A stretch of DNA of 58,140 nucleotides from Psychromonas sp. psych-6C06 (GCF_002835465.1 NZ_PIZM01000014.1:1-58140); one strand, 5' to 3'; shown: positions 1 through 9,729, counted from the stretch's first letter. Notes: generated from the letters alone by a model not told the origin. Numbers and translations: made by a program.

Positions 1-1
1 A

Positions 2-3000
2 GTGTGTAAAAGTTATGGTGGGTACTTGGGTAAAGCCAATGGCGGTACGATTAGTGATGGTACAACATCGACTGAGTTTGTGAATTTTGCTCAGTTACAA
101 GGTGGCAGTAAAGTGGATACGGTGACCGTTTCTGCTGGCGGTGTAGAGTCGATTAAACTCGGCGGTGATGCGGATATCTTTATCTCAACGGGTGGTTTAG
201 TGACTAACGTTGACGGTGAAGCGGGTGCAGATACCTTTACACTTGATGATATTGCAAACATTGGTTTAATCAATGGTGGGGCTGAGAGCGATACGTTAAC
301 ACTTAACGGCACAGAGCAAGTGGTTAAGCTGGGCACAAACGTCACCTTAGTTGAAAACATCAATGCAACCGCAGGTAAGTTAGTTGCGCAAGATATAGAT
401 AACTCGTGGGAGGTAACTTCATCTAATAGTGGCACTCTGAAAAATACTACCGAGGGCGTAGTTACTTTTATTGGTTTCTCTGACTTAGTTGGTGGAGCTC
501 TAGATGATTCTTTTACAGTTGATTCCTTCGACTATTTTACCTCGATTGATGGTGGGAAACATGTTGTTGGTGATAGCGTTTTCATCAATGCAAATAACCA
601 GACAGTTATCATTGGTGAAAACCTATTTAATATTGAAACTATCACCGCTGCTAAGGGGGGAACGAATGTGCTTCAAGGCGATGATATTGAAACTCTTTGG
701 GAAGTTACTGATTACGGAAAAGGCAGCATTAGTTATTTTTCAGATGGTGAAACAAAAAATATCTCGTTTACTAACTTCACCGATTTACAAGGTGGTGCAC
801 TAGACGACACCTTTAAACTCTCTTTGATGGATCATATTTCAGGTATTATTGATGGTGGTGATCATGTTAAAGGTGACCTGATTGAACTATCTACTGATAA
901 TCAAATTGTTAAATTAGGAAGTGATATTGATAATATTGAAGTCATTACTGCTTCAGGCGGTCGAAATTCTCTATTTGCTAAAAATGATATTAATACTTGG
1001 GATATTAATGCATTAAATGGTGGTGAAGTTAATAATATTGCTTTCAGCAACTTTACTGATTTAGTTGGTGGAGAGTTAGTTGACACATTTACCGTCTCAG
1101 CTAATGGTGCGGTCGATGGTATTATTAATGCCGGTAATGGTGCTGATGAACTAATTGTTAAACTTAACAGTGAAAATCGTACTCAATCTGGCGTTATTAA
1201 CTTTGTTGGTGGTGATGATGGTGCTGAAGATAGTGTTTCTATTCAAGGGGTTACCGGTGATAAATTAGCTTTCTCTGAAACATATCAAGCCAATGTATTG
1301 GTAGAATCATTACAGTTTGATCAATTAAGTTATGAAAATTCATTTACGCAGGCTAATGTCCAAGTTAACTTCCGAGAAGTGAGTTCTGTAGATGATGCAA
1401 TTCAGACGTCTTCTTTAGTTATTAACAACGCAGGTGCTGATGATGTGCTTTATGTTAATGAGAATGCTTTCAGTACAAAATCTGGTCTTGTAGATATTAG
1501 CTATGCCTCGAAGGATAAAGGTAATGTTACACTGCAAGCCTTTGATAATAGTTCAATAGAGTTAAACGGAGATGTCACCGTAGCAGGTGACCTGACGGTA
1601 ACTGCAAACACGGTAAAACAAGATCAAGGGACTATTTTTGCTGATCGCATCATTTTTGATAATGCCTCGTCGGTGGGCTCCAATAAAGCAATTGATACAA
1701 ATGTTGATGAGCTTTTGGTTCGAAATCACAGTGGTGAAATTTACTTGAGTCAAACAGGTGATTTACTTATTAGTGCCATCGATAATACTACCGGTTTAAT
1801 TGACGTTTCAGCACTTTCAGGTTTGATTGAAAGTGACGCAAACCTAAATTCGAGTGGCGATCTTACTTTAGAGTCAGCTGAAATTAAATTCACTGGTTTC
1901 AATAATTTAGCGGGTAAACTAGATTTAACTGCTGATGATATTGTGATTAATAATGATAGCATTACTAACCTTGTTGGGATTAAAGCTAAAAATGTTTCTG
2001 TGACTTCTAATGGAGATATTAATGCAACGGGTGATATCAATGTATCTGCTAATGGTAACGGATCTGCATTATTTACTTCGTCTAATGGCAGCATTAGTCT
2101 TGCTGGTAATAACATCATTGATAGTTTAAATGTTAACGCTTCTAATGATATTTTGCTATCAGACCTAACGACATCTAATCTGGTTGCTGAAACACAAAAT
2201 GGAGATATTGTTGCAGCGGGCTCACTTGATATTTCACAATACTTTGATGCGATAACTACCAAGTTAACGGCTCGAAATGGTGATATTTCTCTACTCAATG
2301 ATAGCAATAATTTTAATAAAATAAGTCTCACGGCGAATAATGCGCAGATAGTGGATCGTAATGATTTGAGCTTACTGGACAGTTCTCTAACAAATAACTT
2401 AACCGTTAATGCAAATGGTCGATTAGCATTGGGAACAATAACTGCTGGTGAATCAATGTATTTAGATGCGGGAGTAGGTAATATTACTTCAGAAAAATCA
2501 GATCTTACTGCTTCAGAAATTATTTTACGCGCAACAACCGGTATTGGTAGTGGCAATTATGATAATTTAGTGGGTAGTAGTGCCGATATGAGTGGCGCTA
2601 TCAATATGACGGCATCGACCTTGAGTGCGATTAATAACAACTCCGGTATTATTAATCTCAGTAATAGTAAAGATGTTGTGATTAATGACTTACGAAATGG
2701 TGGCGATATTGTGCTTAGTAATATCGGTGATATGACGTTACAAACAACGCAGTTGGAAGGCGGGGTTAATGGACAAATGAAAGGTGCCATTGATGCAAAC
2801 TATGGATACCCAACTGAAAATCCTGTGTATCCTGGGCGTGTTGCTATCTTAACTGATAAAGCTAATTCTGTGTATACCACTGGTTTAGGTTTTGCTGAAG
2901 CAGATATAACTGCAGAAAGCTTACTGGTAAGAAGTGTTTTAAACTTCGGTAAAGCATCCCAGCCAATTAGGTTACGAGTTAATGATGACTTTACACTACT

Positions 3001-3259
3001 CGGGTCTTTCGGTGCCCCATTTTATATCGGTGAAAGACCACGTAATATTACGACTACAGCTGATATTATAGAAATTAATATTAATGGTTTATCGGGACAA
3101 CAGCTCATTGAAGTTGAGTCATTAAGTGAAGTTGATCCTGCTATTTTTGCTGAAGTAAGAAATTACAACGTTGATGATGTATCGCTATTAATGCCAAGAG
3201 ATCAACGTTTTGATGAAGAGGATGAAGAGGAAGATGAAGAAGAGAGTATATTGCAATAA
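2..3259 (+). CDS. Two-partner secretion exoprotein (TpsA / filamentous haemagglutinin-type adhesin), 5'-truncated by the window edge
   Basis: C-terminal 1085 or so residues of a large secreted surface protein; the frame is open at the left edge, so the signal peptide and N-terminal TPS domain lie outside the window. The visible part is rich in Gly, Asp, Asn, Ser and Thr with short beta-strand repeats, as in a beta-helix. A recurring module of the form F-x-D-L-x-GG-x-L-D-D-x-F starts near nt 79, 475, 775 and 1048. The C-terminus has an LLMPRDQRF segment and then a run of Asp/Glu (nt 3212-3246) before SILQ. The next gene is a TpsB transporter, the usual partner. Role inferred from the family: adhesion, biofilm or contact-dependent activity. 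No toxin domain is visible at the C-terminus. Confidence 0.8.
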   Translation: MCKSYGGYLGKANGGTISDGTTSTEFVNFAQLQGGSKVDTVTVSAGGVESIKLGGDADIFISTGGLVTNVDGEAGADTFTLDDIANIGLINGGAESDTLTLNGTEQVVKLGTNVTLVENINATAGKLVAQDIDNSWEVTSSNSGTLKNTTEGVVTFIGFSDLVGGALDDSFTVDSFDYFTSIDGGKHVVGDSVFINANNQTVIIGENLFNIETITAAKGGTNVLQGDDIETLWEVTDYGKGSISYFSDGETKNISFTNFTDLQGGALDDTFKLSLMDHISGIIDGGDHVKGDLIELSTDNQIVKLGSDIDNIEVITASGGRNSLFAKNDINTWDINALNGGEVNNIAFSNFTDLVGGELVDTFTVSANGAVDGIINAGNGADELIVKLNSENRTQSGVINFVGGDDGAEDSVSIQGVTGDKLAFSETYQANVLVESLQFDQLSYENSFTQANVQVNFREVSSVDDAIQTSSLVINNAGADDVLYVNENAFSTKSGLVDISYASKDKGNVTLQAFDNSSIELNGDVTVAGDLTVTANTVKQDQGTIFADRIIFDNASSVGSNKAIDTNVDELLVRNHSGEIYLSQTGDLLISAIDNTTGLIDVSALSGLIESDANLNSSGDLTLESAEIKFTGFNNLAGKLDLTADDIVINNDSITNLVGIKAKNVSVTSNGDINATGDINVSANGNGSALFTSSNGSISLAGNNIIDSLNVNASNDILLSDLTTSNLVAETQNGDIVAAGSLDISQYFDAITTKLTARNGDISLLNDSNNFNKISLTANNAQIVDRNDLSLLDSSLTNNLTVNANGRLALGTITAGESMYLDAGVGNITSEKSDLTASEIILRATTGIGSGNYDNLVGSSADMSGAINMTASTLSAINNNSGIINLSNSKDVVINDLRNGGDIVLSNIGDMTLQTTQLEGGVNGQMKGAIDANYGYPTENPVYPGRVAILTDKANSVYTTGLGFAEADITAESLLVRSVLNFGKASQPIRLRVNDDFTLLGSFGAPFYIGERPRNITTTADIIEININGLSGQQLIEVESLSEVDPAIFAEVRNYNVDDVSLLMPRDQRFDEEDEEEDEEESILQ

Positions 3260-3274
3260 TATACTTTGTTTACA

Positions 3275-3311
3275 AGTAATGAATCATTCAGTAAATGAAT
3301 GATTCATTACT
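3275..3311. terminator. Perfect 16-bp hairpin between tpsA and tpsB
   Basis: Left arm 3275-3290 and right arm 3296-3311 are exact reverse complements with the 5-nt loop gtaaa. The stem is AT-rich and not followed by a T run. It lies 15 nt after the tpsA stop and about 90 nt before tpsB, so it may attenuate read-through, protect the tpsA mRNA 3' end, or be a protein-binding palindrome. Confidence 0.5.
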
Positions 3312-3400
3312 ATAACTTTGAATTAAGTCATTGAGTATTAAATCGATAGCGCTTGATAACTTTTGTTGCGTTATGGAAAATAAAATAATTAGGATAGATT

Positions 3401-5311
3401 GTGATTAATGGATTAATGTTTGCCTTGCGAAAGCATGCGTCGGTTTGGGCAACCCTTTTACTGTTTTTACCTTCGTTGGCGCAAGCTGATTTTTTGAAAA
3501 TGCCAGAGATTGAGCAGTTAAGAAAAATTAAAGAGAAAACACTCCTCAAGGATATGGATATTCCATCGGTAAGAGAAAGGGCGCCAGATCCTAATGCCGG
3601 GCCTCGTTTAGCGGTCGCAGAGTTTCGCATTCAAGGGTTAGTTGAATTTCCAGAATTAGGTATTACACGTGACTCTATCGCACAGTTAGTTGAAAGTATT
3701 CGGTTTGATTTAATGGGCGAGGGAAAGTTACTCGAATCGGGTTATACCATTGATGAATTGGGGGAGCTTTCTGATCTATTAATTGATATCGAAGAAGAAA
3801 CTGTTGATCGACACGTTTCCTCATTAGAAGTACAAAAGCTGGTTTGGCTTATTCGTGCACAACAAGGCAAACGTGGTGTGACGCTAGGTCAAATTGAAGC
3901 GGTTGCCAATAGTATCACTCAGTTTTATCGCCAACGTGGATTTATTCTTGCAAAAGCCTACATTCCTAAGCAGGAAGTACGGGATGGTATCGTTAACTTA
4001 ACGGTACTACTAGGGATTCTTGGTGAAGTAAATGTACGTGGTAATGAGTTATATGATGATGATGAAATTACTTCGGTCTTTGATAACTTCATTGACAAGC
4101 CTGTAACGAGTGAGAGTATTGAAGAAAACCTATTTATCATAAATGGTTTTCCGGGAGTTAACGTAGACGGCTATTTCGAACCAGGTACACAAGTCGGCGA
4201 TACTAAGTTAAATGTTAATGTACGTAATGAAGAGCGCTTTAATTTTAATACGCGTATTGATAATCATGGCTCAAAAGAGTCGGGTTTATACCGTTTATTC
4301 GTTGGTGGACAAGCTAATAATTTATTGGGTCTTTCTGATGTCTTGAGTGTTAGTTTACTTCAAACAGTATTCCCAGAAGATACTACTTTCTGGCAGATAA
4401 ATTATGAAAGTAATTTATTTAGCCCACGCTTTCGCTTTGCACTCGATATTTCACAAAACCAATTTGTAGTGGATCAAAGTTCGGTGGCTTCAAATATTGA
4501 CTTAAGCGGTATCGTTGATGTTTATGGTGTACAAGGGACCTATATCGCGCAACGAAGCCGTAAGCGTAATAGTAGCTACATGTTGCGTTATGAAAATATT
4601 ACCTCTGATCTGCAAATAGGCGATCTCCCCGATGTTGGTAATCTTCTTGATGAGCAGTTATCTCGTGTCGCACTGTCTTACCAGTTTGATTTTTTAGATG
4701 ATGCCAACAAATTGTTACACGAAGTTAATGTTGCTTATAACTATGGTTTCTTCAACTATGGATTTGATGTCGGACAAAAAGAGAAGTTTCATGTGTTGAT
4801 GCTTGATTATACTTTACTGAGCTTCCTAAAAGTGCCTTTTACAGACAGCAATTCACGTGTTGTTTTTCGTTCCTACAGCCAATATGCAGGTACAAATTTA
4901 TCTTCTTTGTCACGCTTTTCATTAACCGGCCCAACTAAGGTACGTGGTTTTTCTCCTAGTTACTTTACTGCCGATGATGCAATCTATTTAGGTTCAGATT
5001 GGATCTTTAACAGCCCAAGCTTTCTAGATTTCTCCGTGTTTGGTACTACTTTTGATAACGCTTTTAAACCCTTTGTTTTTGCTGATTATGCTTATGGTTA
5101 CCAATATTTACTTGGTTATCAGATAGATAATGCAACCAATGCTTCAGCACACCTTGCCGATGTTGGACTTGGTTTGAAGATTTCTCATCAAAGTGGTTTT
5201 GATGGTACGATTCAGCTTGGTTTTCCTGTCTTAAGCGAATTAAAAGTAGCTGGCGAAGATCCTGAACATGATTCAATGCTGGTCACATTTGATTTTCAGT
5301 ATGTGTTCTAA
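3401..5311 (+). CDS. Two-partner secretion outer-membrane transporter (TpsB, ShlB/FhaC/HecB family)
   Basis: Outer-membrane beta-barrel of the Omp85/TpsB superfamily that exports the upstream exoprotein. The GTG at 3401 follows AGGA by 6 nt; an in-frame ATG at 3416 gives a cleaner signal peptide (MFALRKHASVW...LPSLAQA) and is an alternative start. After the signal peptide come a linker and two POTRA-like domains (about residues 65-270, including FYRQRGFILAKAYIP and GEVNVRGN). The C-terminal half is an amphipathic barrel with the conserved TKVRGF motif and a last strand ending in Phe (FDFQYVF), the BAM signal. The length (about 630 residues) is slightly above the usual 550-590. Confidence 0.88.
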   Translation: MINGLMFALRKHASVWATLLLFLPSLAQADFLKMPEIEQLRKIKEKTLLKDMDIPSVRERAPDPNAGPRLAVAEFRIQGLVEFPELGITRDSIAQLVESIRFDLMGEGKLLESGYTIDELGELSDLLIDIEEETVDRHVSSLEVQKLVWLIRAQQGKRGVTLGQIEAVANSITQFYRQRGFILAKAYIPKQEVRDGIVNLTVLLGILGEVNVRGNELYDDDEITSVFDNFIDKPVTSESIEENLFIINGFPGVNVDGYFEPGTQVGDTKLNVNVRNEERFNFNTRIDNHGSKESGLYRLFVGGQANNLLGLSDVLSVSLLQTVFPEDTTFWQINYESNLFSPRFRFALDISQNQFVVDQSSVASNIDLSGIVDVYGVQGTYIAQRSRKRNSSYMLRYENITSDLQIGDLPDVGNLLDEQLSRVALSYQFDFLDDANKLLHEVNVAYNYGFFNYGFDVGQKEKFHVLMLDYTLLSFLKVPFTDSNSRVVFRSYSQYAGTNLSSLSRFSLTGPTKVRGFSPSYFTADDAIYLGSDWIFNSPSFLDFSVFGTTFDNAFKPFVFADYAYGYQYLLGYQIDNATNASAHLADVGLGLKISHQSGFDGTIQLGFPVLSELKVAGEDPEHDSMLVTFDFQYVF

Positions 5312-5466
5312 AAAAGTAAAAAAAATCGCAACTTAAATCAGGTTTTTGTTGAATAATTAGCAAAAGTATTTTAGTTTAGCGTCTGGGAAATTAATCTAAT
5401 ACTTTAATTTTTAAAGTGTTATTTATTTTAAACCAACTAAGTCATTTAAAAAGGAAATACAGAAAT

Positions 5467-5949
5467 ATGGCAATTTATTTAGAGTTTGAAGGAATCAAAG
5501 GTAACGTTACTGCTGAAGGTTTTGAAGATCATGTTTTAGTTGATTCAGTAAGCTTCGGTGTTAGCCGTGGTTTAACAATGGAATCAGGAAAAATGGCTAA
5601 CCGTGAAGTAGGTAAGCCAAACGTTTCTGAAGTATCTTTAGTTAAATCTGCAGATAACTCAGTAACAGCTTTATTTAAAGAAGGTGTTTGTGGTTCATCT
5701 GGTAAGAAAGTTGCACTTAAATTTGTTCGCACAGGTAGCGACAAAGTTGAAGAGTTCATGTCTTATACACTACAAGACTGTTTAGTAAGCAGCTACCACA
5801 TCTCTGCACAGGGTGATGAAGAGCCTACTGAAAACATTACACTTAGCTTCTCTAAGTGTGAAATCAACTACACAGATTTCGATGGCAGCAACAAGAGTGG
5901 TAGCCCACAACGTGCTGGTTACGATCTTACTGCTGCTAAAGCACTGTAA
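5467..5949 (+). CDS. hcp: Hcp-family type VI secretion tube protein
   Basis: 160-residue Hcp. The family forms hexameric rings that stack into the T6SS inner tube and can carry effectors in the lumen. The sequence shows the typical opening MAIYLEFEGIKGNVTAEGFE, the beta-barrel core and the ISAQGDEEPTENITLSFSKC segment before the C-terminus. The ATG at 5467 is chosen because an aaggaa ribosome site precedes it by about 11 nt; the frame is open further upstream without a start of equal quality. It has its own terminator, so it is a separate unit from vgrG, as expected for a highly expressed tube protein. Confidence 0.9.
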   Translation: MAIYLEFEGIKGNVTAEGFEDHVLVDSVSFGVSRGLTMESGKMANREVGKPNVSEVSLVKSADNSVTALFKEGVCGSSGKKVALKFVRTGSDKVEEFMSYTLQDCLVSSYHISAQGDEEPTENITLSFSKCEINYTDFDGSNKSGSPQRAGYDLTAAKAL

Positions 5950-5967
5950 TATTCTGTTCCTATCAAA

Positions 5968-5995
5968 GATGCAACCAATGGGTTGCGTCTTTTTT
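5968..5995 (+). terminator. Rho-independent terminator after hcp
   Basis: Stem gatgcaacc / ggttgcgtc (9 bp with one G-T) with the loop aatg, followed directly by six T. It sits 19 nt after the hcp stop. Confidence 0.85.
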
Positions 5996-6044
5996 GATAA
6001 TCATTTCGTTAGTAACATTTGAATTGTATTAACTAAATTATTAT

Positions 6045-6143
6045 TAATATCAATCGAACAATTATATGATCAAAATTTTACTTAGAAAAAATAATTGACC
6101 TAAACCGTCAAAGTAGATCAGACATTGATTTTGTTTTGGTATA
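6045..6143 (-). repeat. Dispersed MITE-like repeat, degenerate copy 1
   Basis: Reverse-orientation copy. It opens with taatatcaatcga, which is the complement of the right end of the copy at 29143, continues with a diverged core (atgatcaaaattttac) and ends in ttttggtataa, the complement of the left end. It fills the gap upstream of vgrG. Confidence 0.5.
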
Positions 6144-6192
6144 AAACCAACCTGCGTTTCTAAATTTATTTTCAGGGAGTGAGAATTAGCGA

Positions 6193-8172
6193 ATGAGTGC
6201 ATATACTCAAGATGATCGTTTTTTATCGATTGTAACACCATTAGCAAAAGATGAACTGTTGCTTACTTCGATCAATGGCATCGAGTCTATCTCTTCTCTT
6301 TTTCAATTTAATCTCACTGCATTATCTGAAAATACCGATATTGAAGCGAAAACACTGATCAATAAATCGGTGACCTTTACTATTCACGATGGTATTAAAC
6401 GTGTATTTAATGGCATCGTCAGCCACTTCTCATTTGGTGAAATTAAACACAATGGTTTGCGTGAGTACCACTTAACGATTGTACCGTGGACTTGGTTTTT
6501 AGACAGAAATGAAAATCGTCGCATTTTCCAAAATAAGACCTGTAAAGACATTGTTGGACAAGTGTTCTCTGATTTAGGCTATAACGATTTTGATTTTAAA
6601 GCGGCACCTGGGAGTGCGCGTGAGTATTGCGTGCAATACGCTGAAAGTGATTTAACTTTTGTGATGCGTTTACTGGCTGAAGAGGGGTATGCGAGTTACT
6701 TCAAACATGAAGATGGCAAACATACTTTAATGATTGTTGATCAGATGAGTGCTTATGCTGAATCACCTCAAAGTAGTTTAACCTACTCAAAAGGGGATAG
6801 TCCTGATGCCGAAATAAATGCTTGGTTACATAACTATGAATTTAAAAAAGGCGAATGGATAGTTAATGATTATAACTTTAAAGAGCCAAATAAAAACTTA
6901 GTCGCACAAAGTACCTCAAAAAGTAAATTTGAAAAAAATAGCAAGTATAAACATTATGATTACCCGAGCTTATATGATTTTGCATCAGGCACTAAAATTG
7001 CAAATTCGCGCATGGATGCGGAAGAGGTCAACACCAATACAATTGCAGGCGCAAGTAGCTGTTCTAGCTTTGCAGCGGGTCTATTTTTTAAACTTGATAA
7101 GCACGAAGCGAAATCTGAAAAAGGTAAATATCTTTTATTAACCGTGCATCATCAAGCCTACGACAATACCTATTCTACAAGCCAAGGTGGTGATGAGCAT
7201 TACAGTAATAACTTTACCTGTATGCCACTAGAAAATATGTATCGTCCACCAATGGTTTACAACCGCCCGGTAATGTACGGACCACAATCTGCGTTAGTGA
7301 CTGGGCCGAAAGGCGAAGAGATCTACATCGATGAATTTGGCCGTATTAAAGTGCAATTCATGTGGGATAGAGATGGTAAAAAAGATGAAAACAGCTCCTG
7401 TTTTGTGCGTGTAATGCAAGCTTGGGCAGGTAATGGTTGGGGCTCATCATTTGTGCCACGTATCGGTCATGAAGTGATTATCTCTTTCTTAGATGGAGAT
7501 CCCGACCGTCCGATTGTCACAGGCTCTGTTTATAACGGCAATAACAAACCGCCATATCCTTCTAAAACCCAAAGTGGTATTAAAACGCACTCGACCAAAA
7601 AAGGCAGTGCAGATAACTACAATGAAATTCGCTTTGAAGATAAGAAAGATGGCGAACAGATTTATGTTCATGCAGAAAAAGATTTAGATACGCAGGTTGA
7701 GAATAACGAAACGTTAACTATTGATAATGATCGTACTAAGACGGTTAAGCATGATGAGATTTCGGTTATTGGAAATGATCGAACTAAAACGGTTAAAAAT
7801 GATGAAAACTCAACGATTGAAAATGATAGAAATAAAATAGTAAATAATAATCAAACAGAGACTATTGCTAAGAATAAAACAACAGAAGTTGGGAAAAATC
7901 ATCTTGAAACGGTAATGGGGAATATGACCATTAACGTGGATAAAGATTTAAAAGAAAGCATAAAAGGAAAATATAGCGAAGATGTTACTAAAGAATACGA
8001 CTTACATGCCAAAACAATCACTTTGGATGCTGATGAAAAAATAGTCATCAAAACTGGCTCTGCCCAAATTGTAATGAAGAGTAATGGTGATATTACTATC
8101 AGTGGTAAGAATATCAACGTGAAAGGGTCAGGTAATGTTGTACTTAAAGGAAGTAAGGTTCTGTCTAATTAA
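6193..8172 (+). CDS. vgrG: Type VI secretion spike protein VgrG (TssI)
   Basis: 659-residue VgrG, forming the trimeric membrane-puncturing spike on the Hcp tube. The N-terminal gp27-like part covers roughly residues 1-370 (starts RFLSIVTPLAKDELLLTSIN; contains YCVQYAESDLTFVMRLLAEEG). It is followed by the gp5 OB-fold (IDEFGRIKVQFMWDRDG; VRVMQAWAGNGWGSSFVPRIG; SFLDGDPDRPIVTGSVYN). The C-terminus is a needle of short repeats around NDRTKTV (nt 7715-7850) and a final segment GSAQIVMKSNGDITISGKNI. No catalytic extension follows the needle, so cargo is probably attached through the neighbouring proteins. Ribosome site agggag is 8 nt before the ATG. Confidence 0.93.
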   Translation: MSAYTQDDRFLSIVTPLAKDELLLTSINGIESISSLFQFNLTALSENTDIEAKTLINKSVTFTIHDGIKRVFNGIVSHFSFGEIKHNGLREYHLTIVPWTWFLDRNENRRIFQNKTCKDIVGQVFSDLGYNDFDFKAAPGSAREYCVQYAESDLTFVMRLLAEEGYASYFKHEDGKHTLMIVDQMSAYAESPQSSLTYSKGDSPDAEINAWLHNYEFKKGEWIVNDYNFKEPNKNLVAQSTSKSKFEKNSKYKHYDYPSLYDFASGTKIANSRMDAEEVNTNTIAGASSCSSFAAGLFFKLDKHEAKSEKGKYLLLTVHHQAYDNTYSTSQGGDEHYSNNFTCMPLENMYRPPMVYNRPVMYGPQSALVTGPKGEEIYIDEFGRIKVQFMWDRDGKKDENSSCFVRVMQAWAGNGWGSSFVPRIGHEVIISFLDGDPDRPIVTGSVYNGNNKPPYPSKTQSGIKTHSTKKGSADNYNEIRFEDKKDGEQIYVHAEKDLDTQVENNETLTIDNDRTKTVKHDEISVIGNDRTKTVKNDENSTIENDRNKIVNNNQTETIAKNKTTEVGKNHLETVMGNMTINVDKDLKESIKGKYSEDVTKEYDLHAKTITLDADEKIVIKTGSAQIVMKSNGDITISGKNINVKGSGNVVLKGSKVLSN

Positions 8173-8174
8173 TT

Positions 8175-8699
8175 ATGATCTATAAAACAACGGAACCTGA
8201 AACCGAAACTTTAGATAATGAATATCGCATTGCTGCAGGTGAAATCATTATTGGTACATTGGTGTCTATTGATGACAATGGACAAGCATTAGTGGATTTT
8301 GCACAAAACCCACAAGGCTCACCGATTCAAGCGATAAGTACAACACCAGTCACACATCAACAAGTGTCTCGCCAAGTTGCTTTGTTATTTAATCAGGGAG
8401 ACTTAAGTCAACCAATTATCATGGGATTGATTCATAGCCCATTACAAGCCATGTTAGAAAATGCTAGTGAAGCGATTGAAACTGAAAAAGTTGAGCTAGC
8501 AGGCGATATAAATATTGATGATGTTAAGGTTGAAGGTGGAAAAGTGACATTTGAAGCGCAAGAGGAGATGGTGTTTAAGTGTGGTGAGTCTAGCATTACC
8601 TTAACTAAAGCTGGGAAAATTATGATCCGCGGTAAATACCTCCTAAATCGTTCAAGTGGCGTAAACCGCATTATGGGCGGATCAGTTCAGGTAAACTGA
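8175..8699 (+). CDS. DUF6484-type T6SS accessory protein with a VgrG-like tail
   Basis: 174 residues, 2 nt after the vgrG stop. The N-terminal half (residues 20-95, AGEIIIGTLVSIDDNGQALVDF ... QPIIMGLIHSP, split here) is the DUF6484 type of small beta domain that resembles an OB-fold. The C-terminal part (CGESSITLTKAGKIMIRGKY then GVNRIMGGSVQVN) closely parallels the last 45 residues of the VgrG next door. It is probably a spike-associated or cargo-adapting component; the exact role is not known to me. Translationally coupled to vgrG by position. Confidence 0.7.
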   Translation: MIYKTTEPETETLDNEYRIAAGEIIIGTLVSIDDNGQALVDFAQNPQGSPIQAISTTPVTHQQVSRQVALLFNQGDLSQPIIMGLIHSPLQAMLENASEAIETEKVELAGDINIDDVKVEGGKVTFEAQEEMVFKCGESSITLTKAGKIMIRGKYLLNRSSGVNRIMGGSVQVN

Positions 8700-8721
8700 G
8701 TCTACAAGGTAAAGTACGCTT

Positions 8722-9714
8722 ATGCTTCAAATCAATAATACAACCCCCTTTGCAGCAGAAATTGCTACTTTCCCTAATGAACAAGGTATTGATTCACTTT
8801 ATGTGATTGTAAAAGCAAGCTTTATTATGGGGCAGCAATTGAGTCTGGCCGACGAGCAAATACCACCCCAAATGGGAGATGAATATTGGGCAGAGCCCGG
8901 TTTGTCGAGCATTAAACACCTGTCAGATTTTCATATTGGTAAAAGTAACACTGATATTATAATGCAAGGCAATGCGTGTGCGCCCCATCATCAAGCTGTT
9001 AAGCAATTAGATGTTCACTTATCGGTTGGAAAAGTCCAGAAAACGGTTCGTGTGTTTGGTGATAGAGTGTGGCAAGGTGATCAACCTTCATTACCAGTAG
9101 CGTTTCAATCTATGCCGTTAGTGTATGAACGCGCATTTGGTGGACAACATCAAGTTGATGCTACGAACCTGTTAACCGAAGAGCGAAATACCGTAGGGTG
9201 TGGTTTTGTAGGTAAGCGTAATAAGCAAGAGATGCAAGGTTTAGCTTTACCTAATATTGAAGATCCAAACCAATTGATTCAAAGTATCAAAGATAACCCC
9301 ATGCCAGCTGGATTTGGGCCGTGTAATAATAACTGGTTACCACGTAGACAATGGGCGGGTACCTATGACGAACAATGGCAAACAACACGTGCGCCTTATT
9401 TACCGGAAGATTTTAATAAGCGCTTTTTAAATGCCGCACATCCTGATTTAGTTTATCCAGGTTACTTGCAAGGTGGTGAACCTATTATGATAAAGAATAT
9501 GCACCCTGCAGGTGATATCTCTTTGAAAGTGCCACAAATAAAAATGGCATGTCATGCTAAGTTAAGTAATAAGCGGTTCCCTCTTAAACTCAATATTGAA
9601 ACGTTAACTTTAGAGCCAAATAAACAGCTGTTATCAATGGTGTGGTTAGCACCTTTTGAATGTGACAAAAACTTATTAAAAGTAAATGAAATCGAAATAA
9701 AACTTTCTCGATAA
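8722..9714 (+). CDS. DUF2169 domain protein, probable T6SS effector-loading factor
   Basis: 330-residue protein with the DUF2169 opening (MLQINNTTPFAAEIATFPNEQG) and family motifs VYERAFGG, NTVGCGF and MPAGFGPCNNNWLPRR followed by an AGTYDE-QW segment. DUF2169 proteins are found almost only in T6SS islands next to VgrG and PAAR-like genes and have been described as chaperone or adaptor proteins for effector loading. No catalytic motif or signal peptide is visible, so it should be cytosolic. Ribosome site aaggtaaag lies before the ATG. In the same run as vgrG and the PAAR-like gene. Confidence 0.85.
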   Translation: MLQINNTTPFAAEIATFPNEQGIDSLYVIVKASFIMGQQLSLADEQIPPQMGDEYWAEPGLSSIKHLSDFHIGKSNTDIIMQGNACAPHHQAVKQLDVHLSVGKVQKTVRVFGDRVWQGDQPSLPVAFQSMPLVYERAFGGQHQVDATNLLTEERNTVGCGFVGKRNKQEMQGLALPNIEDPNQLIQSIKDNPMPAGFGPCNNNWLPRRQWAGTYDEQWQTTRAPYLPEDFNKRFLNAAHPDLVYPGYLQGGEPIMIKNMHPAGDISLKVPQIKMACHAKLSNKRFPLKLNIETLTLEPNKQLLSMVWLAPFECDKNLLKVNEIEIKLSR

Positions 9715-9729
9715 GGATTAGATAATAAT

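Noticed and set aside
1750-2556. 268-codon open frame on the minus strand inside the exoprotein gene
   Set aside because: Antisense shadow of a Ser/Asn-rich repetitive coding region; no ribosome site, no family signal, Leu/Ser-rich low-complexity translation.
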